Source: Nageia nagi
Taxonomy: Eukaryota; Pinophyta
Direction of reading: 5' to 3'
Assembly (NCBI GenBank): GCA_050084985.1
Contig: JBITNC010000001.1
Span: 204,476,001 to 204,540,000, forward strand
DNA: 64,000 nucleotides
Shown here one piece after another: positions 21,715-33,079 of the stretch. Position 1 is the stretch's first letter. Every line of letters starts with the position of its first letter. Under the pieces are notes generated by a model. That model saw only the letters and a list, made by a program, of their open reading frames with translations, ran no database searches and had not been told where the DNA came from. The position numbers were made by a program, and so were the translations under genes.

Positions 21715-22135
21715 ATAATAAGATATAAGAATCTATTTTGATGGATATTGATGTGAAAAAAGTGGAGCTGCTAGTGTTGTATTCGTAACACCATAAGGAG
21801 TTCCCATACCATATTCTTTCAAACTTAACTTTTCATGTTCAAATAACAACATTGAATATGAAGCCTTAATATTATCTATAAAGATCATCATAAAATTAAA
21901 GCTAATAAAAATCAAATTTATAGATGATTTGTTGATAATTGTAAATTAGGTTAAAGGGATTTTCCAATGTAAAGAACCTTTACTCCAAAAATATAAAAAG
22001 TTGGTGGATACACTATTAAAGTCATTCAAAAAATATGACCTAGAGGTGGTACCAAGATCAACCAATAGGTTTGTTGATGCTATGGCTTCAATTGTATCTT
22101 TAATACCTAAAAACCTTAATCAATAAATAATTCAC
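21715..22135 (+). pseudogene. E3 second (plant-type) RNase H relic
   Basis: RIYFDGY near 21730 is followed by GVPIPYSFKLNFSCSNNN, then EYEALI, a segment with DDLLI, and ending VKGIFQCKEPLL...FVDAMASIVSLIP. This reproduces the archaeal-like RNase H that Tat elements carry between the first RNase H and integrase. A stop lies in the first strand. Confidence 0.65.
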
Positions 22136-22389
22136 ATTGAAATAATACAAATCACCCAATCTTCATTAGAGATGGATGGAGTGAAAAATATAGTTCTTGA
22201 CATTACAATGAAAGATAAAAACTTATGGCATATCCAACTAGTTAAATTCTTGAGAGATGGAGTCTTACCTATCATTTTAACAAAATCATCTAGGAAGGAA
22301 TTCAAATTAAAAGCTTATCATTATTATATATTAGGATATGTTCTTTATTGAAGGGGATTTGATAGGACATTACTATGATTCCTAGAATG

Positions 22390-23480
22390 GGTAGATTTGT
22401 AAATTGCAATTTCATATGCACATGATGGAATATGCAAAGGACATTTTAGTGGTCCTATAATCACAAAATGATTAATATGCATGGGCTATTATTGACCTAC
22501 TATGGAATGTGATTGTATCAAATACATTAAAAATTGCTTCAAATATCAATAATATTCTAATTTATATAACCAACCATTGTAAGCATTACAATCCATGCAA
22601 TCTCTATGACCATTCTCGAGATGGGAACTAGATATTATAGGATAGATATCTCTTAGTTCCTTAGGTGGTCATAAATTTATAATAACAACTATTAAATATT
22701 TCATAGAATGGGTTGAATCTATTCCTATGATCTCCACAAAAGGATAAAAAATAACAAAATTTATAGAACATCATATCATTTGATATTTTTAAATCCCTAC
22801 TCAAATCATTACAAACAACGAAAAGAATTTTAAAAACAAGGAAGTACTAGCCTTATGTAAAGGATACCATATTAGAATTAGCTTTTCAACTCCTTATTAC
22901 CCTCAAGGGAATGGACAAGCTAAGGCCACAAACAAAATTATTCAGAGTATTCTACTTAAAATAGTTAAAAATTCTCATAAAGATTGGCATGCAAGAATCC
23001 CACATGCTTTATGGGCTTATCACACTAGCATTAGAAATCCTATAGGGGAAACCCCATTTTCTCTAGTTTATGATGCAAAAGTAGTATTTCCCTTAGATAT
23101 CGAAATTCCATATTTACGAGTTGCTTTATAAGATTACATTACAAATGAGGCAGCTCACCAAATATGATTAGATCAATTATTATTATTATATTAAAGATGA
23201 ATTCATGCACTAGAACATATGTGTACTTATCAAAATCATATTAAAAGAGCTTTTGACAAAAGGGATAAAATTCATGAATTCAACATAGGAGATTTAATAC
23301 TTACAAAAAATTAAAAAACTTCATGAATGGAATGATAACTTTATAATAAATTTGCCTCTAATTGGTTAGGACCTTATATAATCAAAGAAGATTTGGTTTA
23401 AGAGCATATCACTTAGTTGACATGGAAGAAAAAAAGGAGCGTGATCTAATAAACATCACGCATCTTCATCCCTTTTATAG
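22390..23480 (+). pseudogene. E3 integrase relic with altered catalytic triad
   Basis: The zinc-binding N-terminus is recognisable near 22415-22560 (AHDGICKGHFSG...MGYY). The core starts at WELDIIG (22623), which holds the first aspartate. The second site reads IITNNEKNF (D replaced by N), and the glutamate site reads GQAKATNK (E replaced by K). The ALWAYHTSIRNPIGETPFSL block and the C-terminal segment ending NITHLHPFY complete the domain. Integrase would insert cDNA into the genome; the altered triad and stops make this copy inactive. Confidence 0.75.
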
Positions 23481-23539
23481 TTAAATTTGCTTTATATTAT
23501 TTGTATATATTATAAATATATAGTTAAATATATTAAAAG

Positions 23540-24104
23540 TTATACAATTAACTCATAAAAATAAATGTATTTAATAGATGGAAACCAAAAGGAACAAGAG
23601 TGTTCACATTTTATTGGAAAGAAGAGAAATACAACAAATATCAAGGTTTAAAAGGCCTAGCTATTTGGGGGATAGAGCTATATCTAGACTTACAGAATTT
23701 ACTTTTCAAGGATCACAAAATTTTCTTTGATTACCTATCAACATACAAAGAGATTTAGCCTTGAATAATTATCTAGGTAAATTTTATGGATGAAAAATCT
23801 ATGTTAAAGGAGATTATATTGATATTTACATAGATAGGGATGTGTATTTCTTAGGTTTTTGATATACTTATATCAACCTACTGCAATGCCTAGAATTATA
23901 CTAGATTGTACTTTCAATGATTGGGTTTTAGAAATTACATCTCAAAATTCACAAAGTATTCATCCAAGTCTAAGTTGGATGAATCAACTTGTAGGAGATC
24001 TATGTCATCAAAATTTAATATATGATTTTTCTTATATGTTTATCCCAAACCAAGGAAATCAAGAAGAGTTAAATGAAATATTAATCAATGATTTTTTTTT
24101 ATAA
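23540..24104 (+). pseudogene. Unrecognised trailing ORF of E3
   Basis: Between integrase and the presumed end of E3, a frame with few stops (ETKRNKSVHILLERREI, then FTFQGSQNFL near 23690) shifts into the open frame 23859-24104. It ends just before a purine tract, AAATTGGAAGGGG, near 24107. Extra ORFs downstream of pol occur in some Tat relatives, but I recognise no family here. Confidence 0.3.
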
Positions 24105-24264
24105 GGTTAAATTGGAAGGGGTTTTTTTGATAGGAACCCACTTGTAAGAAACAAATTTGGCTCATCATCCTTCCCTATTTATTTATATAGTTTTGAATGT
24201 GAGAGAATCATGGTAATCCACAAGCCAGATACCAATTACAATCATTTCTATGTCTAGTACAAAG

Positions 24265-25500
24265 CTAGTTCTAACATGCAAAGAGTATCAACTATGAAAT
24301 TCATGGTGAAACTTTCTTATTTTAGGAGTCTAATTCTTGTTGAGTTTGAGGATAAAACCTCACCCAAAACCAAGGAATCCTATTTACCATCATCAATATA
24401 TTTAGCAGTTTCCTTTTCTCTTACCTTCCCATTATTTGGTCTTCCCATGTCACATTGGCCTACATCCATTCTTTTTGACATGCTTTTGGTGACTCTATGA
24501 TCCTCTCTAATTAGGATTATTTCTTTTGGATCAATCTAATGCCCCTTGGCCACCAATAAAATTAACTTACCTTTCTTCATAGTCATCTTTATGACCAACT
24601 CCTTAGGTTCTTGATTTATTGACTAAGTCTCCCTAGTGCTTTTAGCTTTAGCTATCTATGAGATAAAAGATCCTCCTTATTCTTGGTTCACTAAATTTGT
24701 ATCATTTATGCTTTCAACTATATTTAGTAGTGGTCCAAAGGCAACCTAAATTGCATTAGGATCACTATCCATCAAAAAGTCTTTCTTCTAATCCTGATCC
24801 TCATGCTTTCTTTTCAATCTTCATTCCTTTTTCTCTATGGAGATTTTGGATGGACATGTTTCTTTGTTATGTCCAACTTGGGTGCAAATATGACAAAGGT
24901 AATAATTTTGCTCATACTTGATCCATTGATCATGCTCTCCCATCTTTGATTTGAGTAAAATATTGGTTATAAGTTTGGTTCCAAAATCCACCACAACATA
25001 GATTCTAGCTACCATGAGTTTGGTGCATGCTTTTGTAACTAAGTCTACAGTGATAAACTTACCAAAAATATTTGTTATTCCTTCGTAGACCCTCTGATTC
25101 TAAAATTTCACCAGTAGCCTTGGGAGAGTCAACCAAATTGGAGCTACCATTATTTGAGTCTTTTTTAGATCAAAGACTAGATACCATTTCTATAGAATCA
25201 TGCCTCTCTTTTTGAAGAACCATGGTATGCTCAAGAATTGGTTTGTATCCTTTTTTGATGAGAACATAATGAATTCATTTGGCATGGCTGCGACTTCCAC
25301 CTTAGATTTCACCTTCCATTGTGAATTTACCCATACCCATATGAGATCAATATTTGATTTCATTCCATGTATTTTTCTCATTAGACTTAGTCAACCTCTT
25401 TCTTCTTCTTATGTGATTGTATTATTCAAGATTATTAGAGAAATTTTATCCCTAATTAATTTGGTTTGTAAAGGAGGAATCTCCTACTCTTGATGCATCT
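24265..25500 (-). pseudogene. LINE ORF1-like (DUF4283 plus zinc knuckle) relic
   Basis: On the minus strand, 25381-25140 encodes EVAAMPNEFIMFSSKKD, then IPWFFKKRGMIL, a stop, KWYLVFDLKKTQIMVAPIWL. This is the DUF4283 pattern of plant L1-type LINE ORF1 proteins. Near 24860-24910 it reads CHICTQVGHNKETCP, an intact C-x2-C-x4-H-x4-C zinc knuckle, preceded by ARIYVVVDFG. The C-terminal tail reads DMGRPNNGKV near 24440. Such proteins bind LINE RNA. No endonuclease or LINE RT is visible downstream, so the copy is truncated or rearranged. Confidence 0.65.
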
Positions 25501-25759
25501 CTCCATGGGAAAGATTCCATAATTTGTTGATAGATTCCATAATCCTTGCCCCAAATGCAAAGTTATACCTGGTAACACCTAAGGAGAATGCTAAAGCCAA
25601 AGAGGAGAGAAACTTACCTGAAAAAATTATGATACTTAGATTTTGTGCAAATCTGTCATCCTCGCCTTCGCTTCTATTTCCCTATGATTCTCCTTCTTCT
25701 TCACCCATGTATATGCTTTGTAAATTCTATAAGTTTAGGGTAAACTTTTGAAGATTATA

Positions 25760-25957
25760 TATCCATGTACGTGTAATGGGGAGTCCTATAACCTACTATG
25801 TAGGAAACCTTAGTCAACCTCTACTAACACCTTGGGATTTGCCACTTCCTTTATTACCCCTCCACATGAGTATAGTTTCCCCTATTGGCTTATGGGATTG
25901 GAGCTCATGACCTCCCAAAGGGAGACCAGGAGACCTTACCACTACACTAATGCCTCA
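25760..25957 (-). mobile_element. tRNA-headed SINE-like element
   Basis: Read on the minus strand from 25957, the head contains ATTAGTGTAGTGG (box A-like, 25939-25951) and, about 30 bp further, GGTCATGAGCTCCAATCC (box B-like, 25894-25911). The body runs to about 25760, where the boundary becomes unclear. The two boxes have the spacing of a tRNA internal promoter, but the cloverleaf does not look like a functional tRNA. It lies just upstream of the LINE relic on the same strand. Confidence 0.5.
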
Positions 25958-26046
25958 TAATTTATTAATGATTTTATCGATTGAATTTAATGTTTCTTCT
26001 CTCTTCTTTTCGTAACAATCAAGAGAAAATCTTGATAATGAAAAAA

Positions 26047-26051
26047 TTAGA
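26047..26051 (+). repeat. Target-site duplication of E4, left copy
   Basis: TTAGA immediately before the 5' LTR, identical to 41001-41005. Confidence 0.9.
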
Positions 26052-26879
26052 TGTAACGACCCACCCAATTGCACTATTAAGACTTGAGTACCATCGAAGA
26101 TTTTAATGAGATTAAGTTTGAATTATGTCATGAGATGACTAATTTTGAATAGAGATATGCTTTATTTGTATCGATTTAATGTTGGTTTCAAGATTTTATG
26201 ACACATGTTACAAGTTGACTTGAGGTGGAAAGTGCGGATAAAGCCCCAAGGGACCAAGAATGAATTAGTGATAGGAATGGATTGGTAAGAGTGAGAAAAT
26301 GATTTGCGTTGGTTCGTTAACAAACCCTAATGACCATTGTAGATCATATAGATGCATGACATAATTATTAAGCATGATTATCAATTTTAATGATGAATGT
26401 GTGGATGTGTGTGTACATTAATGAATTTAACATATAGGACGAAGGGATAACTGTAGGGAAAAATGAGTGTTAAAACCTTGAATTGTATTTTTAAATTTAT
26501 TTCAAAAGAGGCAAGGAATATTCCATTCTTTTGAATTTAAAATTTTACTCGAGGTTTTTGGTAAAATGGGATAAAATTTAAAAGTGATAGTTAAAAAGGA
26601 TTAATGTCACTTATGGATGTTACAAGGATATTTTGTTAGGTTGTGAAAATAATTGAGATATGATCCCCACCTACTTTGTTTCTTTGTGTTAGGTGTAGAA
26701 ATAAATCGATTCAATTTGTGAGCTAATATAAAAGAGTCCAAAATATTTTACGATACCACACTTGCCAACAAATTTAATTTAGACCCACCTCACAAAAAAA
26801 AAAAAACTATAGCTTCCCCCATAAAAATTATTGAAGGGACAAGTAGACGCTTGTTTGAAAATATTATAGCCACCTTGGT

Positions 26880-26887
26880 TATAAATA
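26880..26887 (+). promoter_or_regulatory. TATA box of E4 5' LTR
   Basis: TATAAATA, followed by AGGAGAGAAA. It is conserved at 36724-36731 in the 3' LTR, about 830 bp from the LTR start. Transcription would begin around 26910 by inference, leaving an unusually long R-U5 part of about 4.1 kb. Confidence 0.55.
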
Positions 26888-27299
26888 AGGAGAGAAACCT
26901 TAAAAATAAAAACCTCATATCTCATTATTCTCTTTTCTTCTCAACTTGGTTTGGAGTTCCGTGGAGAAAGAAGCCCCCTTCACTCAAACCCAGGTGCTTT
27001 CCTTTGCATTTTAGATATTAAAACTAAAATGTCTAGCTAAAGATGTAGATTTATTTGATATTATTTAGTATGTTGTATGGAAACGATTGTTTGATAAAGC
27101 CTTACAAAATATTAATAAGTTAATTATTGATACTAGTCTAGCATGATATTTGTATTATTTGACATATGATGGCTTGGTACCATTTATCTTTTTGTAATAG
27201 AAAGGAAAGTAATTTATTATTTAAATATGATGATGGGAGGTTTCAAGTATAATGGTAAATGTAAAATATTTATATTACATATTTGATTCAAGAGACTAG

Positions 27300-28310
27300 T
27301 CCCTACCAAGAATGAGTCACGGTAGTCTATATAGTTGAAGACCCCGAATATCATTTCATCTCACTTTCAGGCTCCCTCGGCTCCACTCCCTTGCGTATAT
27401 AATACCATGGAATGGCGTTTCTTTGAGATGTTGGAATTAGATAATAGTAGGCTACTATAAAGTACTCCTTCCCTATCAATCTATTCCAATTCATGGCTCA
27501 AAAACAAGTCGATTATGGATGTAATCCACAGGATTGCAGGGTGAACCAATTTGGAGTTTCAAATCTCACCCATTCCACCTATTAGGATGTTTGGCCACAG
27601 TGTTTCCTGCAATCAAATTTAGAATCCCTCTCTTTCTCTCATCCTCGATGGTCTTACCAAATATTTAACTCTCGTGAGGTGTTTTCTACTCTGCTTTCTC
27701 CGTGGTCGTATTAGTCTCTGAGAATGACAAGAGATGCGTGATGCAATGCCTCCATATTCCAAGAGTATTGTGCCTGTATCAGGAACCCCCTACGTTTCGT
27801 CCATTCTGAATTGGCATGGATTATAGGTAAATAGGAGTGCCAAATCTTTTGGATGAAGCTTTTCTTGAGATTAAAAAGGCAAGAGAACAGTTTATTCCTT
27901 CTTACACTAGGAGAATTACGTAGGGGCCTGTCTCAGAAAACGCTTCAATGATGTACACTTCTAGATCTATGCGTTTGGCAAGAATTTCAGATAAATAAGT
28001 CACTAATTCCCTTTCCTGAAATTTCTCTTGAGATTAATGCCCTACCAAATCATATCAGCGTAATTAGATGACATTTCCGAATAGAAGAAGGTGTAGTTGT
28101 TCCGTAATGTCCACTTCGTATTCCGTGAAGGCTCTCGTTCGTGGCGTGCAACCTGCTTCAAGCCTTCATAGGCCATCATTGTGCGCGATAGGAATTATAG
28201 TCAAAAGATTATTTTTAGTCCACAAAATTAAGTGGTATTATCCAGAAACCACCATACTAACCCCTTCGTCACTTCTCAAAGCATCAGGGTTCATCGCCAG
28301 GCAATAATTC
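27300..28310 (-). other. CpG-retaining, partly open segment inside the E4 LTR
   Basis: The stretch is visibly richer in CpG than the rest of the window (for example near 27940-28000 and 28080-28200). On the minus strand it reads through long open blocks, such as ELVTYLSEILAKRIDLEVYI followed by IEAFSETGPY near 27990-27920, in an LTR that should be non-coding. The same blocks in the 3' LTR (37800-38060) are more decayed. I recognise no protein family. It may be captured cellular sequence or just slower-decaying regulatory DNA. Confidence 0.3.
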
Positions 28311-31053
28311 CTTCACAAGTTTAATTGAAAGGACTTCAAATAGATTTATGCGAAGTAAAAATGTTTTAAAATTAATTAAATTAGATGATATGATTTCTTT
28401 GAGAAGGTTAATATATAATAGGAGTAAATAGAGGTAGTAAATAAATGTTTGCAATATTTGTTACATATAATATCATGGTAAAGTTTAGATTACTTTTATT
28501 TTGTATAATAGTAAAGTTGTTATGATTTGAAATATGAATTTTTAACATTATTTGATTGCACCTTATGATTAGGGAAGGGAGGAAGTCCTATAAAGGACGT
28601 AAATCATCATGAGGTACGTAAAAATAGTTTTAAATGAATGAAAAGTCATGTAGATAGATTCATTGGCATCATGTTCATAAACAAGAAAAGGGTTGTCCTG
28701 ATCCTCAAAACTCCAAACCTTTCTTAGTACCCAATCCAATAACCTTTGGATCATTGGGGAATGCTTTAAAGATGAAGATGAAGAACTCTGCATCAAGAGG
28801 ATGAAGATATATTAAAGAGCTCTAGATCAAGATTTGAAATATTTGCCATGTATTTTCTTATTTAAAATTGTAAGGGAACCCTATTGTGAATAAAAAGGGA
28901 TGCCCTAATTAATTATACTTTGACATCATTATGTAAATATTTATTTAGAATGCAAGTTTGAAGAAATAACACTTGGTCGTTACATGTAATACATTAATGT
29001 TGTATGTTGCCTAATTTACTTGTTAATGTATTCCTGTTCGAAATCTCTTAAATGCTATAATAGGTACTTAAAATATATTATCAAGTGAAGACAATAGGTA
29101 ATATAATAACATTATAAATGTAGGATGATAAAAGAAAATACATTATCATGGAAATTGTTAATACAACGTTATAAATATTACTATGGGGAGTCCCTTAATG
29201 TATGGATAAATCTTAGAATCCCTATGTAATGATAGTACATCAAAATGCAAGAAAATTGTAATCCTTAACCTTATAATCATAGTCTTTTAATTTGTTTGAA
29301 TAAGGATTGACAAATTCTATTGTACTCTCAAGATATAATTCACATTATATAAAGAGAAAAGGGATTCTTAATACAAGGGAACTATTTAGTGATACTACAT
29401 AAGTATGGGTTAAAGATAAATCAAATTTTTAGAGATTTATACCATCAACCCTAGAGTCTGGCATATGAATCCTAGAAGGAAAACTTAATACATTTACACA
29501 TGAATATATTGTAAAAAGCTCAATTAATAAGGTAAGTAAAAGTCAAACCTAATATAAGTTATTCCTAATATCCCTAAAGAGACATATGGATATAGTCTAT
29601 ATTATGAAAGAAGAGGTTACCCTCCAGTTGAAAATAATTGAGGAGATTTTAGGGACCCTTGAGTATTGAAAGGGATCAAAATGAGATCTAATGGGATTAG
29701 TGTAATATCGATAAAGATGAGAACTACTAAGGGTTACTTTTCTTTAACAAAGAAAGAGGGAAGACTTAGGATTCAGTTCGGATCAATAATGTTCTTAGGA
29801 ATAGATGATCAAGTTAAAGAGAAGGGTTCAATGGTAAACCCTATATATAGTGGATTTTATGAGTAATGTCAAATCAATAAAGGTGAAAAAAAAATAGAAG
29901 TAACCTAGGTTTAAAGAGAAACCCTAAAGGAATAGAACCAAATTAAAAAGGAAATTTTGGATAGATTTAATGATGAAGGAAAATGATGTGAAATATTTAT
30001 TAGTTGAACCTCCTTTGCAAAATAATGAATAAAAATGATATACCTTGAGTGAGGACCACTTTGCATTGCACTTCCTTTTTAGAACTAGTTAACTTTAGTG
30101 TCATCTCAAGGCACGTTACTAAGCACTAGCATGAGAACTTTTATAAAGTAGTATTAAATATGTGGTACCATGAGTATGAAATAATACTTCCAGATATCTT
30201 GTGTGACTTCTTGAACAAGTTTGGTATTGAATCTTCCTACATACGATAGTGGTAACCCTAATAATTTAACTGAAATTTAATTATTTTAGGATCGATAAAA
30301 CATGGGTGGTTTTTATTTTATAATCCTACTTAAAATTAATTAGACTATACAAACCACTTAAGGGTATTGCTTCAATACCCATGGATCCCCAAGATATGGG
30401 CATGGGGATGTCAGAGCCCATGGGTAGCCTGCCCGATAGACATGGGTAGGATAGTGTGTCATATCCTCTATAGGGTGTCAGATGAGGGTAGCATTTGATA
30501 AGACTATAATTACTAGGTGAGGGTAATTTAGTAGTCATACTAATTGTAGTTTAGCACATAGGAGTATGATGATTGTTCCATAGGTGATAATATTTACCTA
30601 CTCATAAGAAAATTTTTCTAAGACAAACTATCTACTCCTATGAGTTGGAGGGTTATTATCAGGTGAGGATGCATAACCTAGTAGATATGCAATCTCTTAG
30701 ATGATATGGGCCTTGAGTAGGAAATCGTCATGCCATGTCCAAAATATCTGCTACATAATTCATGAAGAGGAAGTGGTGGGGTCACATAAGAGACATCTCC
30801 TCAATGGGATGAGCATTGAGAAGTGAACACTAGAAGAGATTTTATTAGGCTTGGTTAATCTAAATTTTAACTAATCTTACCATGTGAGTGCTGACTAGCT
30901 AGCAGTGCTGATATGCTCATATGGATCACCTGGTCCATTCCTAGATCATTCGAGTGTTTAAACTAATAAAAAATAAATTAATTCCAAATTTTTATGGTTC
31001 TAGATGTCAGGAATAGGTAAAAATGCTATAAGGAATAGGTGGATGCATTACAG

Positions 31054-31071
31054 TGGTATTAGAGCATCAAG
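31054..31071 (+). other. E4 primer-binding site
   Basis: TGGTATTAGAGCATCAAG starts two bases after the LTR end. It matches the initiator-Met site TGGTATCAGAGC with one transition. Confidence 0.8.
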
Positions 31072-31130
31072 TTCAAACTCTTGATCCTATGGTCCATAAT
31101 TATTTTACTATAGGAGTTTAGGAAGTCAAG

Positions 31131-32500
31131 ATGAGTATGCTTGAGCATAATAACAACATCATTTGATAGACACAGATTATGGAAATCCCAATATGTGTGA
31201 TAAGAGCTTTGGGAAACCTGCAACAAGGTGCTAGAAATGGCATTCCAGTGAATATCAATGCTAAGGAAAACCAAAGAAATGTTAGGGTCCAAAATGCAAG
31301 AAATAGAATAATGAGAAATGCCAATAGAAGGGTGCATAGCAATAATGATGAAATTTCATCAAGTCATTCCACACAAAATAATGGAGGAGAATAAGCCATC
31401 AGGATATTACAAGAGCAAGTGGTAGAGTAACAAGAAATAATAAACAATATACTAAATCAATGGGTTGAACCTTTGAGAGAATAACCTATTCCAAGATAAG
31501 TAAGACTTGAAGGGACGAATGACCAGATTTAGGTAAGAATTGAGCAAGAAATTACAACAGACATTAAGAAAGCCCAAATCCCAAAATTTAATGGTAAGCA
31601 AGAAGGAAAACAACTAGAAGTATGGTTAGAAGAATTAGGAACCTACTTCTCAATGAAGAACTTGTCACCAAAGACCAAAATGGTATGGGCTACATACAAT
31701 TTTTAAGATATTGCACTAGAGTGGTGGAATGCATATAAGATTGAGCATGGGATCTAGTACCTAAAGTGGTTAGAATTTATTGCAAGAGTTTGTAAGAGAT
31801 TCATTCACAATGTTTACTATGATAGAAAATATGAGGAGTACTATACTCTTCAACAAAGGTCCATGAGTGTTCAAAGCTACCATCAAAGATTTTTTAGGCT
31901 ACTCAAATATGTTCCAGAAGATAAGAATCACATGAATGTCCATAGATTCCTTGTTGAGTTAGATCCCAAGATTAAGACTATGGTAAATATACTAATTCCC
32001 AAAATTCTTAAAGAGGCATATGAACTTTCCAAAAGGGAAGAAAGAAATTTGGGTATCAAGAAGACTTTTGTGAATTATAATCTTTCAGATGAAAATGATA
32101 AGGAAGTCTATCAGAAGAGTAAAAGTATAGAGCATCAAGCATAAAAAAAAATAAAAATAAATAAAAGATCAAGGACTATAATCATAGATACAAGGATGGT
32201 TATCCCTCCAAATTTGAGAAGAGGCCATTTGGAAATAAGGGTTATAAGAAGAAGGATTTTTAGAGAAGAAATTAGTAGTTTTGTAAGCAAAATCATAACC
32301 TTGGAAATAGAAACCAAGGTTTCAGAAACCATGATTAAGAATTTCTAGATCAAAGAGGTAATCAAGATAAGTTTCCAAAATAAAATAAGGCTCCTCGAGA
32401 TGGATGCTAAAATTGTGGTGGAGCTCACTATGCCAATCAGTATCCCTTGAAGATAGATCCACCCAAAGAGCATCGAATCTATGCAGCTATTGGATCAAGA
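31131..32500 (+). pseudogene. E4 gag relic with zinc knuckle
   Basis: From ATG 31131 the frame has several stops. The core shows AQIPKFNGK-like sequence near 31570, LEWWNAYK near 31720, then KRFIHNVYYDRKYEEYYTL and open frame 31863-32144 (SYHQRFFRLLKYVPEDKNHM), the usual Retrotrans_gag order. Near 32405 the sequence reads C, stop, N-C-G-G-A-H-Y-A-N-Q-Y-P. This is a C-x2-C-x4-H-x4-C knuckle with a stop inside and the last cysteine changed to tyrosine. Both changes are single transitions from the consensus. Confidence 0.75.
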
Positions 32501-32539
32501 TAGACTAAAGCATAGGCCATACCTCTTCAAATCCTTGGT

Positions 32540-33000
32540 AAAATTTTTGACAAATATTTTAGAGTTTTGATAGATTATGGTGCTATAGATATTTTTATTT
32601 CAAATTCCTTAGTTAAGGACATGGTAAAGGCACCAAATTGTTTTAAAAATGGGTGGCAAGTGGAGTTTGGATTAAGTCAAAAATATCTTGTTATACAATG
32701 CTTTAAGGATGTTGAAATAGAATTATCCAAGGGGTCTATTGTGTGGGATTTGTATATGGTTCCCTTAGCCTCATATGATATCATATTAGGCATGGATTGG
32801 TTGATGGTACAAAAAGCTCTAATCAAATTTTAGGAAAGATGGGTAGAATACACTGATGTATCTCAAAATCAATACAGGGTGTCCAGTGATCAAGGATCTT
32901 TTAACCCCTATTTGATCACAACCATGCAAGTTAAAAGAAGCATTAGGAAAAGAGAGATGATTTATGCAATCAAAATTAAGGAAGTGGAGCAATAGGATAA
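32540..33000 (+). pseudogene. E4 protease relic
   Basis: The frame around 32560-32833 reads VLIDYGAIDIFIS, where the family has V-L-I-D-S-G-A-T-H-S-F-I-S, so the active-site serine is tyrosine. It ends in SYDIILGMDWL, the conserved protease C-terminal motif. A stop at 32831 and changes in the active site make it inactive. Confidence 0.75.
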
Positions 33001-33079
33001 AGAGGTAGATTTGCTAAATAATTACCCTATGTTAAGAGAATAAAAAGATATATTCCCTAAAGATCTACCCAAATTACCC

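Larger units (their letters stand above)
13749..24115 (+). mobile_element. E3: Tat-type Ty3/gypsy element, 3' LTR not found
   Basis: A 5' LTR (13749-14682) and primer-binding site are followed in order by gag, protease, RT, RNase H, a second plant-type RNase H and integrase, then a trailing ORF. The RT block PKDDFPLPNID and the second RNase H domain after the first are hallmarks of the Tat lineage of plant Ty3 elements. All domains carry stops, and several catalytic residues have changed. Beyond about 24115 I could not find a copy of the 5' LTR, so the 3' end is deleted or too diverged to see. Confidence 0.75.
26052..31052 (+). repeat. E4 5' LTR (5001 bp)
   Basis: It begins TGTAACGACCCACCC and ends GGATGCATTACA. 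It is collinear with 35892-41000. Compared with the 3' LTR it lacks a segment of about 104 bp (present at 38388-38490), with a TGAA microhomology at the joint, and it has one rather than two copies of a 43-bp word near 26590. The segment at about 27300-28310 is richer in CpG than the rest. Confidence 0.93.

Noticed and set aside
25890-25957. A tRNA gene on the minus strand
   Set aside because: Box A- and box B-like motifs are present, but the arms do not form a convincing cloverleaf, and a longer non-tRNA body follows. A SINE head fits better.
28068-28307. Plus-strand 79-residue frame in the E4 5' LTR as a gene
   Set aside because: The corresponding stretch of the 3' LTR is disrupted, and no family is recognised. 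The minus-strand reading looks at least as protein-like.
31059-31342. Minus-strand open frames over the start of the E4 gag
   Set aside because: They are antisense shadows of gag-coding sequence with no protein-like signal of their own.
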